DNA of 64,000 bases from Bradyrhizobium yuanmingense (GTDB lineage: Bacteria > Pseudomonadota > Alphaproteobacteria > Rhizobiales > Xanthobacteraceae). The notes under the pieces are model-generated. The model searched no databases, had not been told where the DNA came from, and worked only from the letters and a program-made list of their open reading frames with translations. How positions within the stretch are numbered: position 1 is the first letter of the stretch; the number at the start of each line of letters is the position of its first letter. Below are positions 8,492 to 16,642 of this stretch, in pieces. The DNA is taken from the NCBI RefSeq assembly GCF_900094575.1, contig NZ_FMAE01000002.1, positions 620,001-684,000 on the forward strand. Reading direction: 5' to 3'. The translations under genes and the position numbers were made by a program.

Positions 8492-9751
8492 ATGTCAGAC
8501 GAAGCAAACAAGGGCCTGTTGTCGCCGCTGCGGCGCAAATTATTGATGGGAATGGCCGCGGTCCCGGCCATCACCATGCTGCCGCGCGGGTCATTTGCGC
8601 AGGCGCCGGCGACCTCGGCGGTCAACACCACGGGTCTGGCCGTCACCGACACCGAGGTCACGGTCGGCATCCTGCATTCGGCGACCGGCACCATGGCGAT
8701 CTCCGAGACCGGCTCGATCCAGGCCGAAAAGCTTGCGATCGAGCAGATCAACGCGGCCGGCGGCGTGCTCGGCCGCAAGATCAAATTCATCCAGGAGGAC
8801 GGCGCATCGGACTGGCCGACCTTCGCCGAGAAGGCGAAGAAGCTCCTCGTCAACGACAAGGTCGCGGCGATCATGGGCTGCTGGACCTCGGCCTCGCGCA
8901 AGGCGGTGCTGCCGGTCGTCGAGCAATATAACGGCATGCTCTACTACCCGACCTTCTACGAAGGCCTCGAGCAGTCCAAGAACGTCATCTATACCGGCCA
9001 GGAAGCGACCCAGCAGATTCTCGCCGGCCTGAACTGGATCGCCAAGGAGAAGGGCGCCAAGTCCTTCTTCTTCATCGGTTCGGATTACATCTGGCCGCGC
9101 ACTTCCAACAAGATCGCGCGCAAGCACGTCGAAAACGTGCTCAAGGGCAAGGTCGTCGGCGAGGAATATTATGCGCTCGGCTCGACGCAGTTCAACTCTG
9201 TCATCAACAAGATCAAGCTGACCAAGCCGGACGTGATCTTCACCGACGTCGTCGGCGGCTCCAACGTCGCCTTCTACAAGCAGCTCAAGGCGGCCGGCAT
9301 CGATCTCTCCAAGCAGGCACTGCTGACGATCTCGGTGACCGAGGACGAGATCGACGGTATCGGCGGCGAGAACATCGCGGGCGCCTATGCCTGCATGAAG
9401 TACTTCCAGTCGCTCGACAATGCGAACAACAAGGCTTTCGTCTCGGCGTTCAAGAAGATGTGGGGCGAGAAGACCGTGATCGGAGACGTCACCCAGGCTG
9501 CCTATCTCGGCCCGTGGCTGTGGAAGCTGACGGTCGAAAAGGCCGGCTCTTTCGACGTCGACAAGATCGCCACGGCTTCGACCGGCGTCGAGTTCAAGGG
9601 CGCGCCGGAGGGCTATGTGCGCATCCACGAGAACCATCACCTCTGGTCGAAGACCCGGGTGGGGCGCGCCAAGCTCGATGGCCAGTTCGAGCTGATCTAC
9701 GAGACCGCCGATCTCGTCGAGCCGGATCCGTTCCCGAAGGGTTACCAGTAA
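8492..9751 (+). CDS. urtA: Amide/urea ABC importer, periplasmic binding protein
   Basis: A 419-residue type-I periplasmic binding protein of the UrtA/FmdD family. It captures urea or short-chain amides and delivers them to the permease encoded next. The N-terminus carries RRKLLMG followed by a hydrophobic stretch ending in SFAQA, so export may use the Tat route. The mature domain starts with VTVGILHSATGTMAISE, typical of UrtA, and later has MGCWTSASRKAVLP and YYPTFYEG. The start at 8492 is preferred over 8465 because GTGGGG sits at the right distance. It is first of a run of same-strand genes ending with amiE. The formamidase and amidase downstream, and the absence of urease genes here, favour amides (FmdD-like) over urea. 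Confidence 0.92.
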   Translation: MSDEANKGLLSPLRRKLLMGMAAVPAITMLPRGSFAQAPATSAVNTTGLAVTDTEVTVGILHSATGTMAISETGSIQAEKLAIEQINAAGGVLGRKIKFIQEDGASDWPTFAEKAKKLLVNDKVAAIMGCWTSASRKAVLPVVEQYNGMLYYPTFYEGLEQSKNVIYTGQEATQQILAGLNWIAKEKGAKSFFFIGSDYIWPRTSNKIARKHVENVLKGKVVGEEYYALGSTQFNSVINKIKLTKPDVIFTDVVGGSNVAFYKQLKAAGIDLSKQALLTISVTEDEIDGIGGENIAGAYACMKYFQSLDNANNKAFVSAFKKMWGEKTVIGDVTQAAYLGPWLWKLTVEKAGSFDVDKIATASTGVEFKGAPEGYVRIHENHHLWSKTRVGRAKLDGQFELIYETADLVEPDPFPKGYQ

Positions 9752-9843
9752 GAAGCGTTACCGTTAAGACGCGGCGTCCGCCGCACTTTCTCCTCAACGC
9801 AAAACCGCTCCCTGGCGTGGATCGCAAGTCCATGCCTCAAGCC

Positions 9844-9873
9844 CCCGCGTCGCGAACCTGCTCGCGACGCGGG
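9844..9873 (+). terminator. Strong hairpin between binding-protein and permease genes
   Basis: Twelve perfectly paired bases (CCCGCGTCGCGA and its complement) around a 6-base loop, followed by ACCCTTT. The 146-base gap is by far the longest inside the importer operon. Such hairpins often stop part of the transcription or protect the upstream mRNA, giving more binding protein than permease. Confidence 0.7.
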
Positions 9874-9897
9874 ACCCTTTCCCGACGGAGGACATGG

Positions 9898-10824
9898 ATG
9901 TTCGGCGACTATTCGATTGGCGACCTCGGCTCGATCTTCGTCATGCAGGGGTTTGCCGGACTGATCCTGTTCTCCGTCTATGTCCTGATGGCGCTCGGCC
10001 TTGCGATCATCTTCGGCCAGATGGGCGTCATCAACATGGCCCATGGCGAGTTCATGATCCTCGGGGCCTACGTCACCTGGATGACCTCCAATCTCTTCCA
10101 GGCCTATTTGCCGAGCCTGTTCAGCGGCTACTTCTTCCTCGCGATGATCCTGGCCTTCTTCGCCTCCGGCGCCTTGGGGATGTTGGTGGAGTGGGTGTTG
10201 ATACGGCACCTCTACAAGCGCCCGCTCGATACGCTGCTCGCCACCTGGGGCCTCAGCCTGATGCTGCAGCAGGCCTATCGCTCGGTGTTCGGCGCGCGCG
10301 AGGTCGGAGTCGAGCTGCCGCAATGGATGCTGGGCTCGCTCCGCGTCACCGACAGCATCGAGGTGCCGATCAACGGCGTCTTCGTGATGTGCCTCACCGT
10401 GCTGATCACCATCGCCGTCGCCTACGTCCTCTACATGTCGCGCTGGGGCCGCCAGGTCCGCGCGGTCGTGCAGAACCGCATCATGGCCGGCGCGGTTGGC
10501 ATCAACACCGAGAAGGTCGACCGCTACACCTTCGGCCTTGGCTGCGGCATCGCCGGTGTCGCCGGCAGCGCCTTCACCATGATCGGCTCGACCGGGCCGA
10601 CGTCGGGCCAGCTCTACATCGTCGACACTTTCCTCGTCGTCGTGTTCGGCGGCGCCGCCAGCCTGCTCGGCACCATCGCCTCGGCCTTCTCGATCTCGCA
10701 GACGCAATCGACGCTCGAGTTCTTCATGTCGGGCTCGATGGCCAAGGTGCTCACGCTGCTCGCCGTCGTCGGCATCCTGATGCTGCGGCCGCAGGGTCTG
10801 TTCGCCCTCAAGGTCCGCAAATAA
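9898..10824 (+). CDS. urtB: Amide/urea ABC importer, permease UrtB
   Basis: A 308-residue inner-membrane permease of the LivH/UrtB family, with about eight hydrophobic segments. The family signature GQMGVINMAHGEFMILGAY lies near residues 40-58, and GIAGVAGSAFTMIGSTGPTSG is in the C-terminal half. A good ribosome-binding site (CGGAGG at 9886-9891) precedes the ATG. Many proteobacterial UrtB proteins carry a long N-terminal periplasmic extension before the permease core; it is absent here, leaving a LivH-sized protein as in FmdE-type amide transporters. It should pair with UrtC to form the channel, energised by UrtD and UrtE. Confidence 0.9.
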   Translation: MFGDYSIGDLGSIFVMQGFAGLILFSVYVLMALGLAIIFGQMGVINMAHGEFMILGAYVTWMTSNLFQAYLPSLFSGYFFLAMILAFFASGALGMLVEWVLIRHLYKRPLDTLLATWGLSLMLQQAYRSVFGAREVGVELPQWMLGSLRVTDSIEVPINGVFVMCLTVLITIAVAYVLYMSRWGRQVRAVVQNRIMAGAVGINTEKVDRYTFGLGCGIAGVAGSAFTMIGSTGPTSGQLYIVDTFLVVVFGGAASLLGTIASAFSISQTQSTLEFFMSGSMAKVLTLLAVVGILMLRPQGLFALKVRK

Positions 10825-10841
10825 CGAGAAGCAGGCAAGTC

Positions 10842-11984
10842 ATGATCATCAATTCACGCTTCTTCAACCGATCCGAACTGATGGGCTTCATTGCGCTCGC
10901 CGCCGTGCTGTTCGTGATCCTGCCGCTGACGCTGGACGTGTTCCGCCTCAACCTGGTCGCGAAATATCTGACCTACGCCTTCGTCGCGATCGGCCTCGTG
11001 CTGTGCTGGGGCTACGGCGGCATCTTGAGCCTGGGGCAGGGCGTGTTCTTCGGCCTCGGCGGCTATTGCATGGCGATGTTCCTCAAGCTCGAGGCCTCAA
11101 GCGTCGAGAACACCAAGATCCAGTCGACGCCCGGCATCCCCGATTTCATGGACTGGAATCAGATCACGGCGCTGCCGTTCTTCTGGCAGCCGTTTCACAG
11201 CCTCACCTTCACCATCCTCGCCATCATCATGGTGCCCGGCCTTTTCGCTCTGATCATCGGCACCGCGATGTTCAAGCGCCGCGTCGGCGGCACCTATTTC
11301 GCGATCATCACCCAGGCCGTCGCCGCCATCCTGACCATCCTCATCGTCGGCCAGCAGGGCTATACCGGCGGCATCAACGGCATGACCGATCTGCGCACGC
11401 TGAAGGGTTGGGACATCCGGCCCGATCACGCCAAGATCATCCTGTACTTCGTCGAGGTGGTGCTGCTGTTCGCCTGCATCGGCATCGCGCAGTTCATCCG
11501 CCTGACCAAGCTCGGCCGTATCCTGGTGGCGATGCGCGAGCAGGAGGATCGCGTCCGCTTCTCCGGCTACAGCGTCGCCAATTTCAAGATCTTCGCCTTC
11601 TGCATGGCTGCGGTCTTCGCCGCGATCGGTGGGGCCATGTTCGCGCTCAACGTCGGCTTCATGTCGCCGTCCTTCGTCGGCATCGTGCCGTCGATCGAGA
11701 TGGTGATCTACACCGCGGTCGGCGGGCGGATGTCGATCTTCGGCGCGGTCTGGGGCGCCATCCTGGTGAACTTCGCCAAGACCAGCCTGTCGGAATCCTT
11801 CCCGCAACTCTGGCTGTTCGGCCTCGGCGCGCTGTTCATCGCGGTCGTGCTTGCTTTCCCGAACGGCTTGTCCGGGCTCTGGGCCGATTACGTGCAGCCG
11901 CGCATCGACCGGCTGTTCGCCTCGCACAAGCCGAAGGCCGGCTGGACCGACAATTCAGTTGCCGACGGCGCGCCGGCAGAGTGA
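10842..11984 (+). CDS. urtC: Amide/urea ABC importer, permease UrtC
   Basis: A 380-residue inner-membrane permease of the LivM/UrtC family, partner of UrtB. The N-terminal part has WGYGGILSLGQGVFFGLGGY, the conserved loop of this family, at about residues 56-75. A loop of roughly 40 residues after the third segment (ASSVENTKIQ to QPFHS) is longer than in LivM and typical of UrtC. The C-terminal EMVIYTAVGGRMSIFGAVWG region lies before the last membrane spans. It starts 17 bases after urtB and ends 10 bases before urtD, so the three are one transcript. Confidence 0.92.
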   Translation: MIINSRFFNRSELMGFIALAAVLFVILPLTLDVFRLNLVAKYLTYAFVAIGLVLCWGYGGILSLGQGVFFGLGGYCMAMFLKLEASSVENTKIQSTPGIPDFMDWNQITALPFFWQPFHSLTFTILAIIMVPGLFALIIGTAMFKRRVGGTYFAIITQAVAAILTILIVGQQGYTGGINGMTDLRTLKGWDIRPDHAKIILYFVEVVLLFACIGIAQFIRLTKLGRILVAMREQEDRVRFSGYSVANFKIFAFCMAAVFAAIGGAMFALNVGFMSPSFVGIVPSIEMVIYTAVGGRMSIFGAVWGAILVNFAKTSLSESFPQLWLFGLGALFIAVVLAFPNGLSGLWADYVQPRIDRLFASHKPKAGWTDNSVADGAPAE

Positions 11985-11994
11985 GGAGGCGATC

Positions 11995-12750
11995 ATGCTT
12001 ATTGGACACCAGCCCAAGGACTTCCTGCTCGCGGTCTCCGGCCTCACCGTCTCGTTCGACGGGTTCAAGGCGGTCAACGACCTCTCCTTCTATGTCGAGG
12101 AGAACGAGATCCGCGTCATCATCGGCCCAAACGGCGCCGGCAAGACCACGGTGCTCGATTTGATCTGCGGCAAGACCAGGGCGACCTCGGGCTCGATCCA
12201 GTTTCGTGGCAAGGAGCTCACGAAGATGAGGGAGAACGAGATCGTGCAGACCGGCGTCGGGCGCAAGTTCCAGACGCCGTCGGTGTTCGAGGATCTGACC
12301 GTGTTCGAGAACCTCGAGATCTCGTTTCCGCGCGGCCGCACCGTGTTCGGCTCGCTGACCTTTCAGCGCGATCAGCTGGTGAAGGACCGGGTCGAGGAGG
12401 TCGCCGAGATGATCTTCCTCAAGGACAAGCTCAACACCTATGCCGACGAGCTCAGCCACGGCCAGAAGCAGTGGCTCGAGATCGGCATGCTGCTGATCCA
12501 GGATCCCGACCTCTTGATGCTCGACGAGCCCGTCGCCGGCATGAGCGTGTCCGAGCGCGCCAAGACCGCCGAGCTGCTCAACCGCATCATCAAGAACCGT
12601 TCGGTGCTGGTGATCGAGCACGACATGAAGTTCGTCGAGGACATCGCGCACAAGGTCACCGTGCTGCACCAGGGCCAGATCCTCTCGGAGGGGACGATGG
12701 AGAAGGTGAAGAACGATCCCAAGGTCATCGAAGTGTACCTCGGTCACTAG
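11995..12750 (+). CDS. urtD: Amide/urea ABC importer, ATPase UrtD
   Basis: A 251-residue cytoplasmic ATPase of the LivG/UrtD type. Walker A is GPNGAGKTT (about residues 43-51). The signature motif is LSHGQKQWLEIGMLL, the form with HGQKQ that marks UrtD instead of the usual SGGQ. Walker B is LLMLDEPVAGM and the switch His is in VIEHDMKFV. A strong GAGGAGG ribosome-binding site precedes the ATG. It works as a heterodimer with UrtE on the permease pair. A short palindromic repeat, not a coding gap, separates it from urtE. Confidence 0.93.
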   Translation: MLIGHQPKDFLLAVSGLTVSFDGFKAVNDLSFYVEENEIRVIIGPNGAGKTTVLDLICGKTRATSGSIQFRGKELTKMRENEIVQTGVGRKFQTPSVFEDLTVFENLEISFPRGRTVFGSLTFQRDQLVKDRVEEVAEMIFLKDKLNTYADELSHGQKQWLEIGMLLIQDPDLLMLDEPVAGMSVSERAKTAELLNRIIKNRSVLVIEHDMKFVEDIAHKVTVLHQGQILSEGTMEKVKNDPKVIEVYLGH

Positions 12751-12751
12751 C

Positions 12752-12798
12752 GCATGATCCCGGAAAGTGGCGTCCGGTTTCCGGACAAGATCATGCGC
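12752..12798. repeat. Intergenic repeat, family R6 (GCATGATCC)
   Basis: GCATGATCC and its near complement GATCATGC flank inner arms CGGAAA and TTTCCGG. A related longer copy is at 62640-62736. It lies inside the importer operon between urtD and urtE and may act as an mRNA-stabilising hairpin. Confidence 0.8.
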
Positions 12799-12818
12799 AA
12801 GAAGCAAGGAGCAGGCTG

Positions 12819-13508
12819 ATGCTGGCTATTTCCGATCTCCACGTCGCCTACGGCCAGAGCGAGGTGCTGCACGGGCTCAACGTCAAGGTCGCGGCGAACG
12901 AGATCGTTGCGATCATGGGCCGCAACGGCATGGGCAAGACCACGCTGATGAAGTCGCTGATGGGCATCCTGCCGGCCAAAAGCGGCTCGGTGAACATGGA
13001 TGGCGCCGAGCTCGGCAACCTCAAGAGCTTTGAGCGCGTCGCCAAGGGTCTCGCCTATGTGCCGCAGGGCCGCATGATCTTCTCCACCATGACGGTGAAG
13101 GAGAACATCGAGACCGGGCTCGTCGTCTCCGGCGGCTCCGAGGTGCCTGACGACATCTACGAACTGTTCCCGGTGCTGCTGGAGATGAAGGGCCGCCGTG
13201 GCGGCAATCTCTCCGGCGGACAACAGCAACAATTGGCGATCGCGCGCGCGCTCGCCACCAAGCCGAAGGTGCTGCTGCTGGACGAGCCGACCGAAGGCAT
13301 CCAGCCCTCGATCATCAAGGAGATGGCGCGCACGTTGAAGCGCATCCGCGACGAGAAGGGGCTGTCGATCGTCGTGTCCGAGCAGGTCCTCAGTTTCGCG
13401 CTCGACATCGCCGATCGCGTGCTGGTGATCGAGAACGGCGAGATCGTGCGCGATGATCCGCGCGATGCCGTCGATGCCGCGCAGGTCTCGAAATATCTGT
13501 CCGTCTAA
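12819..13508 (+). CDS. urtE: Amide/urea ABC importer, ATPase UrtE
   Basis: A 229-residue cytoplasmic ATPase of the LivF/UrtE type, partner of UrtD. Walker A is GRNGMGKTT, the signature motif is NLSGGQQQQLAIARAL, Walker B is VLLLDEPTEGIQPSI, and the H-loop position carries Gln in SEQVL, as is usual for UrtE/LivF. AAGGAG lies about ten bases before the ATG. The gene completes a five-gene importer; formamidase follows after 27 bases, so import and hydrolysis are probably on one transcript. Confidence 0.93.
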   Translation: MLAISDLHVAYGQSEVLHGLNVKVAANEIVAIMGRNGMGKTTLMKSLMGILPAKSGSVNMDGAELGNLKSFERVAKGLAYVPQGRMIFSTMTVKENIETGLVVSGGSEVPDDIYELFPVLLEMKGRRGGNLSGGQQQQLAIARALATKPKVLLLDEPTEGIQPSIIKEMARTLKRIRDEKGLSIVVSEQVLSFALDIADRVLVIENGEIVRDDPRDAVDAAQVSKYLSV

Positions 13509-13535
13509 CCAACCGTGTAAAAGGGGAGCATCTCG

Positions 13536-14765
13536 ATGCCAGAGACACTGATCAAGGTCGATCTCACCAAGTCGGCCTATGAAAACGACATGGTGCACAA
13601 CCGCTGGCACCCCGACATCCCGATCGTGGCCTGGGTCAATCCCGGCGACGATTTCATCATCGAGACCTATGACTGGACCGGCGGCTTCATCAAGAACAAC
13701 GATTCCGCCGACGACGTGCGCGACATCGACCTGTCGATCGTGCACTTCCTCTCCGGCCCGATCGGCGTCAAGGGCGCCGAGCCCGGCGACCTTCTCGTCG
13801 TCGACCTGCTCGACGTCGGTCCGCTCAAGGAGAGCCTGTGGGGCTTCAACGGCTTCTTCTCCAAGCAGAACGGCGGCGGCTTCCTCACCGACCATTTCCC
13901 GCTGGCGCAGAAGTCGATCTGGGACATCAAAGGTCTCTACACCTCGTCGCGTCACGTGCCCGGCGTCAACTTTGCCGGTCTGATCCATCCCGGCCTGATC
14001 GGCTGTCTGCCCGATCCGAAGATGCTGGACACCTGGAATAAGCGCGAGGCCGAGCTGATCTCGACCAACCCGACCCGCGTGCCCGGCCTTGCCAATCCGC
14101 CGTTCGCGCCGACCGCCCATGGCGGCCGCGCCAAGGGCGATGTGAAAGCCAAGATCGGCGCCGAGGGTGCGCGCACCGTGCCGCCGCGCGAGCATGGCGG
14201 CAATTGCGACATCAAGGATCTCTCGCGCGGCTCGAAGATCTACTTCCCGGTCTACGTCCCCGGCGCGGGCCTTTCGATGGGCGACCTGCACTTCAGCCAG
14301 GGCGACGGCGAGATCACCTTCTGCGGTGCGATCGAGATGGCCGGCTGGCTCCACCTGAAGGTGGAAGTGATCAAAGACGGCATGTCGAAATACGGCATCA
14401 AGAATCCGATCTTCAAGCCGTCGCCGATCACGCCGAACTACAAGGACTATCTGATCTTCGAGGGCATCTCGGTGGACGAGGCCGGCAAGCAGCATTATCT
14501 CGACGTCCACGTCGCCTATCGCCAGGCCTGCTTGAATGCGATCGAGTATCTCAAGAAGTTCGGCTATTCCGGCGCCCAGGCCTATTCGATCCTCGGCACC
14601 GCGCCGTGCCAGGGCCACATCTCCGGCGTGGTCGACGTGCCCAACGCCTGCGCCACGCTATGGCTGCCGACCGAGATATTCGACTTCGACGTGATGCCGT
14701 CGGCGGCCGGACCCATCAAGCACATCACCGGCGACATTCAGATGCCGATCTCGCCGGACAAGTGA
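13536..14765 (+). CDS. fmdA: Formamidase
   Basis: A 409-residue enzyme of the FmdA/AmdA (acetamidase/formamidase) family that hydrolyses formamide, and often acetamide, to ammonia and the acid in the cytoplasm. Recognisable segments are the N-terminal HNRWHPDIP, EPGDLLVVDLLDVGP, HGGNCDIKDL and GLSMGDLHFSQGDGEITFCG, which are hallmarks of this metal-independent beta-rich family. Length matches the Methylophilus enzyme. It follows the importer ATPase by 27 bases and precedes fmdB, the same grouping as the described fmd clusters. Expression is probably controlled by the kinase/regulator pair at 4041-8322. Substrate preference between formamide and acetamide cannot be read from the sequence. Confidence 0.94.
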   Translation: MPETLIKVDLTKSAYENDMVHNRWHPDIPIVAWVNPGDDFIIETYDWTGGFIKNNDSADDVRDIDLSIVHFLSGPIGVKGAEPGDLLVVDLLDVGPLKESLWGFNGFFSKQNGGGFLTDHFPLAQKSIWDIKGLYTSSRHVPGVNFAGLIHPGLIGCLPDPKMLDTWNKREAELISTNPTRVPGLANPPFAPTAHGGRAKGDVKAKIGAEGARTVPPREHGGNCDIKDLSRGSKIYFPVYVPGAGLSMGDLHFSQGDGEITFCGAIEMAGWLHLKVEVIKDGMSKYGIKNPIFKPSPITPNYKDYLIFEGISVDEAGKQHYLDVHVAYRQACLNAIEYLKKFGYSGAQAYSILGTAPCQGHISGVVDVPNACATLWLPTEIFDFDVMPSAAGPIKHITGDIQMPISPDK

Positions 14766-14771
14766 CGCCGC

Positions 14772-14815
14772 GCTCCCTCTCCCCGTTCTCACGGGGAGAG
14801 GGCGGGGTGAGGGGC
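14772..14815. repeat. Hairpin repeat, family R4 (CCCTCTCCCC)
   Basis: CCCTCTCCCCGT and its exact complement form a 12-base stem around TCTC, followed by GGCGGGGTGAGGGGCT. A larger copy is at 58743-58945. It starts six bases after fmdA and may reduce readthrough into fmdB. Confidence 0.8.
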
Positions 14816-14873
14816 TGTCCCCGACGCGCGGTGGCAGCGAGTTGTGTGAACAGGCAAGAGCGTAGGTGATGCG

Positions 14874-15251
14874 ATGCCGGTCTACGAATATCTCTGTGAC
14901 GATTGCGGTCCCTTCAAGGACCTGCGCCCGATGGCGGAATGCGACGATCCGCAGAGCTGCCCACACTGCGAGACGATGGCGCCCCGCGTCATCCTGACGG
15001 CGCCGAACTTCTTCTGCATGCCGGCGGAGAAGCGCAAGGCGCACGCCGTCAACGAACGCAGCACGCACACGCCGCAGACGCTGGCGCAATATAAGGCCTC
15101 GCACGGCCCGGGCTGCGGCTGCTGCTCCTCGGGCAAGACCGTGAAGGACAAGAGCGCGGCGGACAGGACAAAGCCGGCGCGGCTGATGACCAAGACCAGG
15201 AGCGGCGCCAAGGGCTTTCCAACCGCGCGCCCTTGGATGATCAGCCACTAA
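14874..15251 (+). CDS. fmdB: FmdB-family zinc-ribbon protein
   Basis: A 125-residue protein with the FmdB N-terminal zinc ribbon. It starts [12 protein letters not shown], and the metal-binding pairs are C8/C11 and C29/C32, with an extra Cys23. The C-terminal half is Lys/Ala-rich with a second small cluster, [10 protein letters not shown]. FmdB was named as a putative regulator of the amide-inducible genes in Methylophilus, but the domain is widespread and its molecular action is unclear. It lies between formamidase and amidase, so a role in this pathway is the natural guess. Confidence 0.88.
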   Translation: MPVYEYLCDDCGPFKDLRPMAECDDPQSCPHCETMAPRVILTAPNFFCMPAEKRKAHAVNERSTHTPQTLAQYKASHGPGCGCCSSGKTVKDKSAADRTKPARLMTKTRSGAKGFPTARPWMISH

Positions 15252-15285
15252 CCCACGCCAGCATCAGACAACAGGAGCGCTCTAC

Positions 15286-16326
15286 ATGCTTCACGGTGAC
15301 ATCTCCAGCAGCAACGACACGGTCGGCGTTGCGGTGGTGAACTACAAGATGCCCCGCCTGCACACCAAGGCCGAGGTGCTCGACAACGCCCGTAAGATCG
15401 CCGACATGATCGTCGGCATGAAGGTCGGGCTGCCCGGCATGGATCTCGTGATCTTCCCGGAATATTCCACGCAAGGCATCATGTACGATGCCAAGGAGAT
15501 GTACGAGACGGCCTCGATGGTGCCGGGTGAGGAGACCGCGATCTTCGCGGAAGCCTGCCGCAAGGCCAAAGTGTGGGGCGTGTTCTCGCTCACCGGCGAA
15601 CGCCACGAGGAGCATCCGCACAAGGCGCCCTACAACACCCTGATCCTCATGAACGACAAGGGCGAGATCGTGCAGAAGTATCGCAAGATCATGCCCTGGG
15701 TGCCGATCGAAGGCTGGTACCCCGGCAATTGCACCTATGTCTCCGAGGGGCCCAAGGGTCTGAAGGTCAGCCTGATCATCTGCGATGACGGCAATTATCC
15801 GGAGATCTGGCGCGACTGCGCCATGAAGGGCGCGGAGCTGATCGTGCGCTGCCAGGGCTACATGTATCCGGCCAAGGAGCAGCAGGTCATGATCTCCAAG
15901 GCCATGGCCTGGGCCAACAACGTCTATGTCGCGGTCGCCAATGCCGCCGGCTTCGACGGCGTCTATTCTTATTTCGGCCACTCCGCGATCATCGGCTTCG
16001 ACGGCCGCACGCTCGGCGAATGCGGCGAGGAGGATTACGGCATCCAGTACGCCCAGCTGTCGAAGCATCTGATCCGCGACGCGCGCCGCAACGGCCAGTC
16101 GCAGAACCATCTCTACAAGCTCGTTCACCGCGGCTACACCGGCATGATCAATTCCGGCGACAGCCCGCGCGGCGTCGCCGCGTGCCCGTATGATTTCTAC
16201 AAGAACTGGATCAGGGATCCCGAAGGCACGCGCGACATGGTCGAGGCAATGACCCGCTCGACGCCCGGCACCGAGGAATGCCCGATCGACGGCATTCCGA
16301 ACGGCGCGGCGGCGTCCAACTATTAA
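15286..16326 (+). CDS. amiE: Aliphatic amidase
   Basis: A 346-residue nitrilase-superfamily amidase that hydrolyses short aliphatic amides such as acetamide and propionamide to ammonia and the acid. It has exactly the length of the classical Pseudomonas AmiE and is collinear with it from [12 protein letters not shown] onward. The catalytic triad is present at the canonical positions: Glu59 (FPEYS), Lys134 (YRKIMPW) and Cys166 ([10 protein letters not shown]). The close relative AmiF (formamidase) has a similar triad, but the N-terminal sequence and length point to AmiE. It is the last gene of the amide block. With FmdA it would let the cell use both formamide and longer amides. Confidence 0.94.
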   Translation: MLHGDISSSNDTVGVAVVNYKMPRLHTKAEVLDNARKIADMIVGMKVGLPGMDLVIFPEYSTQGIMYDAKEMYETASMVPGEETAIFAEACRKAKVWGVFSLTGERHEEHPHKAPYNTLILMNDKGEIVQKYRKIMPWVPIEGWYPGNCTYVSEGPKGLKVSLIICDDGNYPEIWRDCAMKGAELIVRCQGYMYPAKEQQVMISKAMAWANNVYVAVANAAGFDGVYSYFGHSAIIGFDGRTLGECGEEDYGIQYAQLSKHLIRDARRNGQSQNHLYKLVHRGYTGMINSGDSPRGVAACPYDFYKNWIRDPEGTRDMVEAMTRSTPGTEECPIDGIPNGAAASNY

Positions 16327-16642
16327 GCCATTATCGGCCACGCCACGTTGAGCGGCTCGAGGCGCGTCCGCCTGTCGCGGTAGCTCGGAGCCAACGGCAT
16401 GTCTCGCGTGCTGCGCCGTCGATGTGAACGGTCGTCCATATGGCATTGGGGTCGCACACGACGCCCGTGCGCGAATTGATCATTCTGCGCGGTAAAAGCG
16501 TGGCGCAGTTGCAACATGATCTTTTGAATCAACCCAGGTTGCGCCTTCGTACGGTGATTCCGTCGATTCCGTAGTTCCACGGGTGGACCCGGTCGCCTAG
16601 TTTACCGGCGGCGCCGCTGGGAGCGCCATTGAGGGCCTTGGG
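16327..16642. other. Intergenic gap, no gene seen
   Basis: About 316 bases between amiE and the autotransporter gene. No convincing coding frame, repeat member or clear terminator was found. The later part must contain the autotransporter promoter, but no consensus box stands out. Confidence 0.5.
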
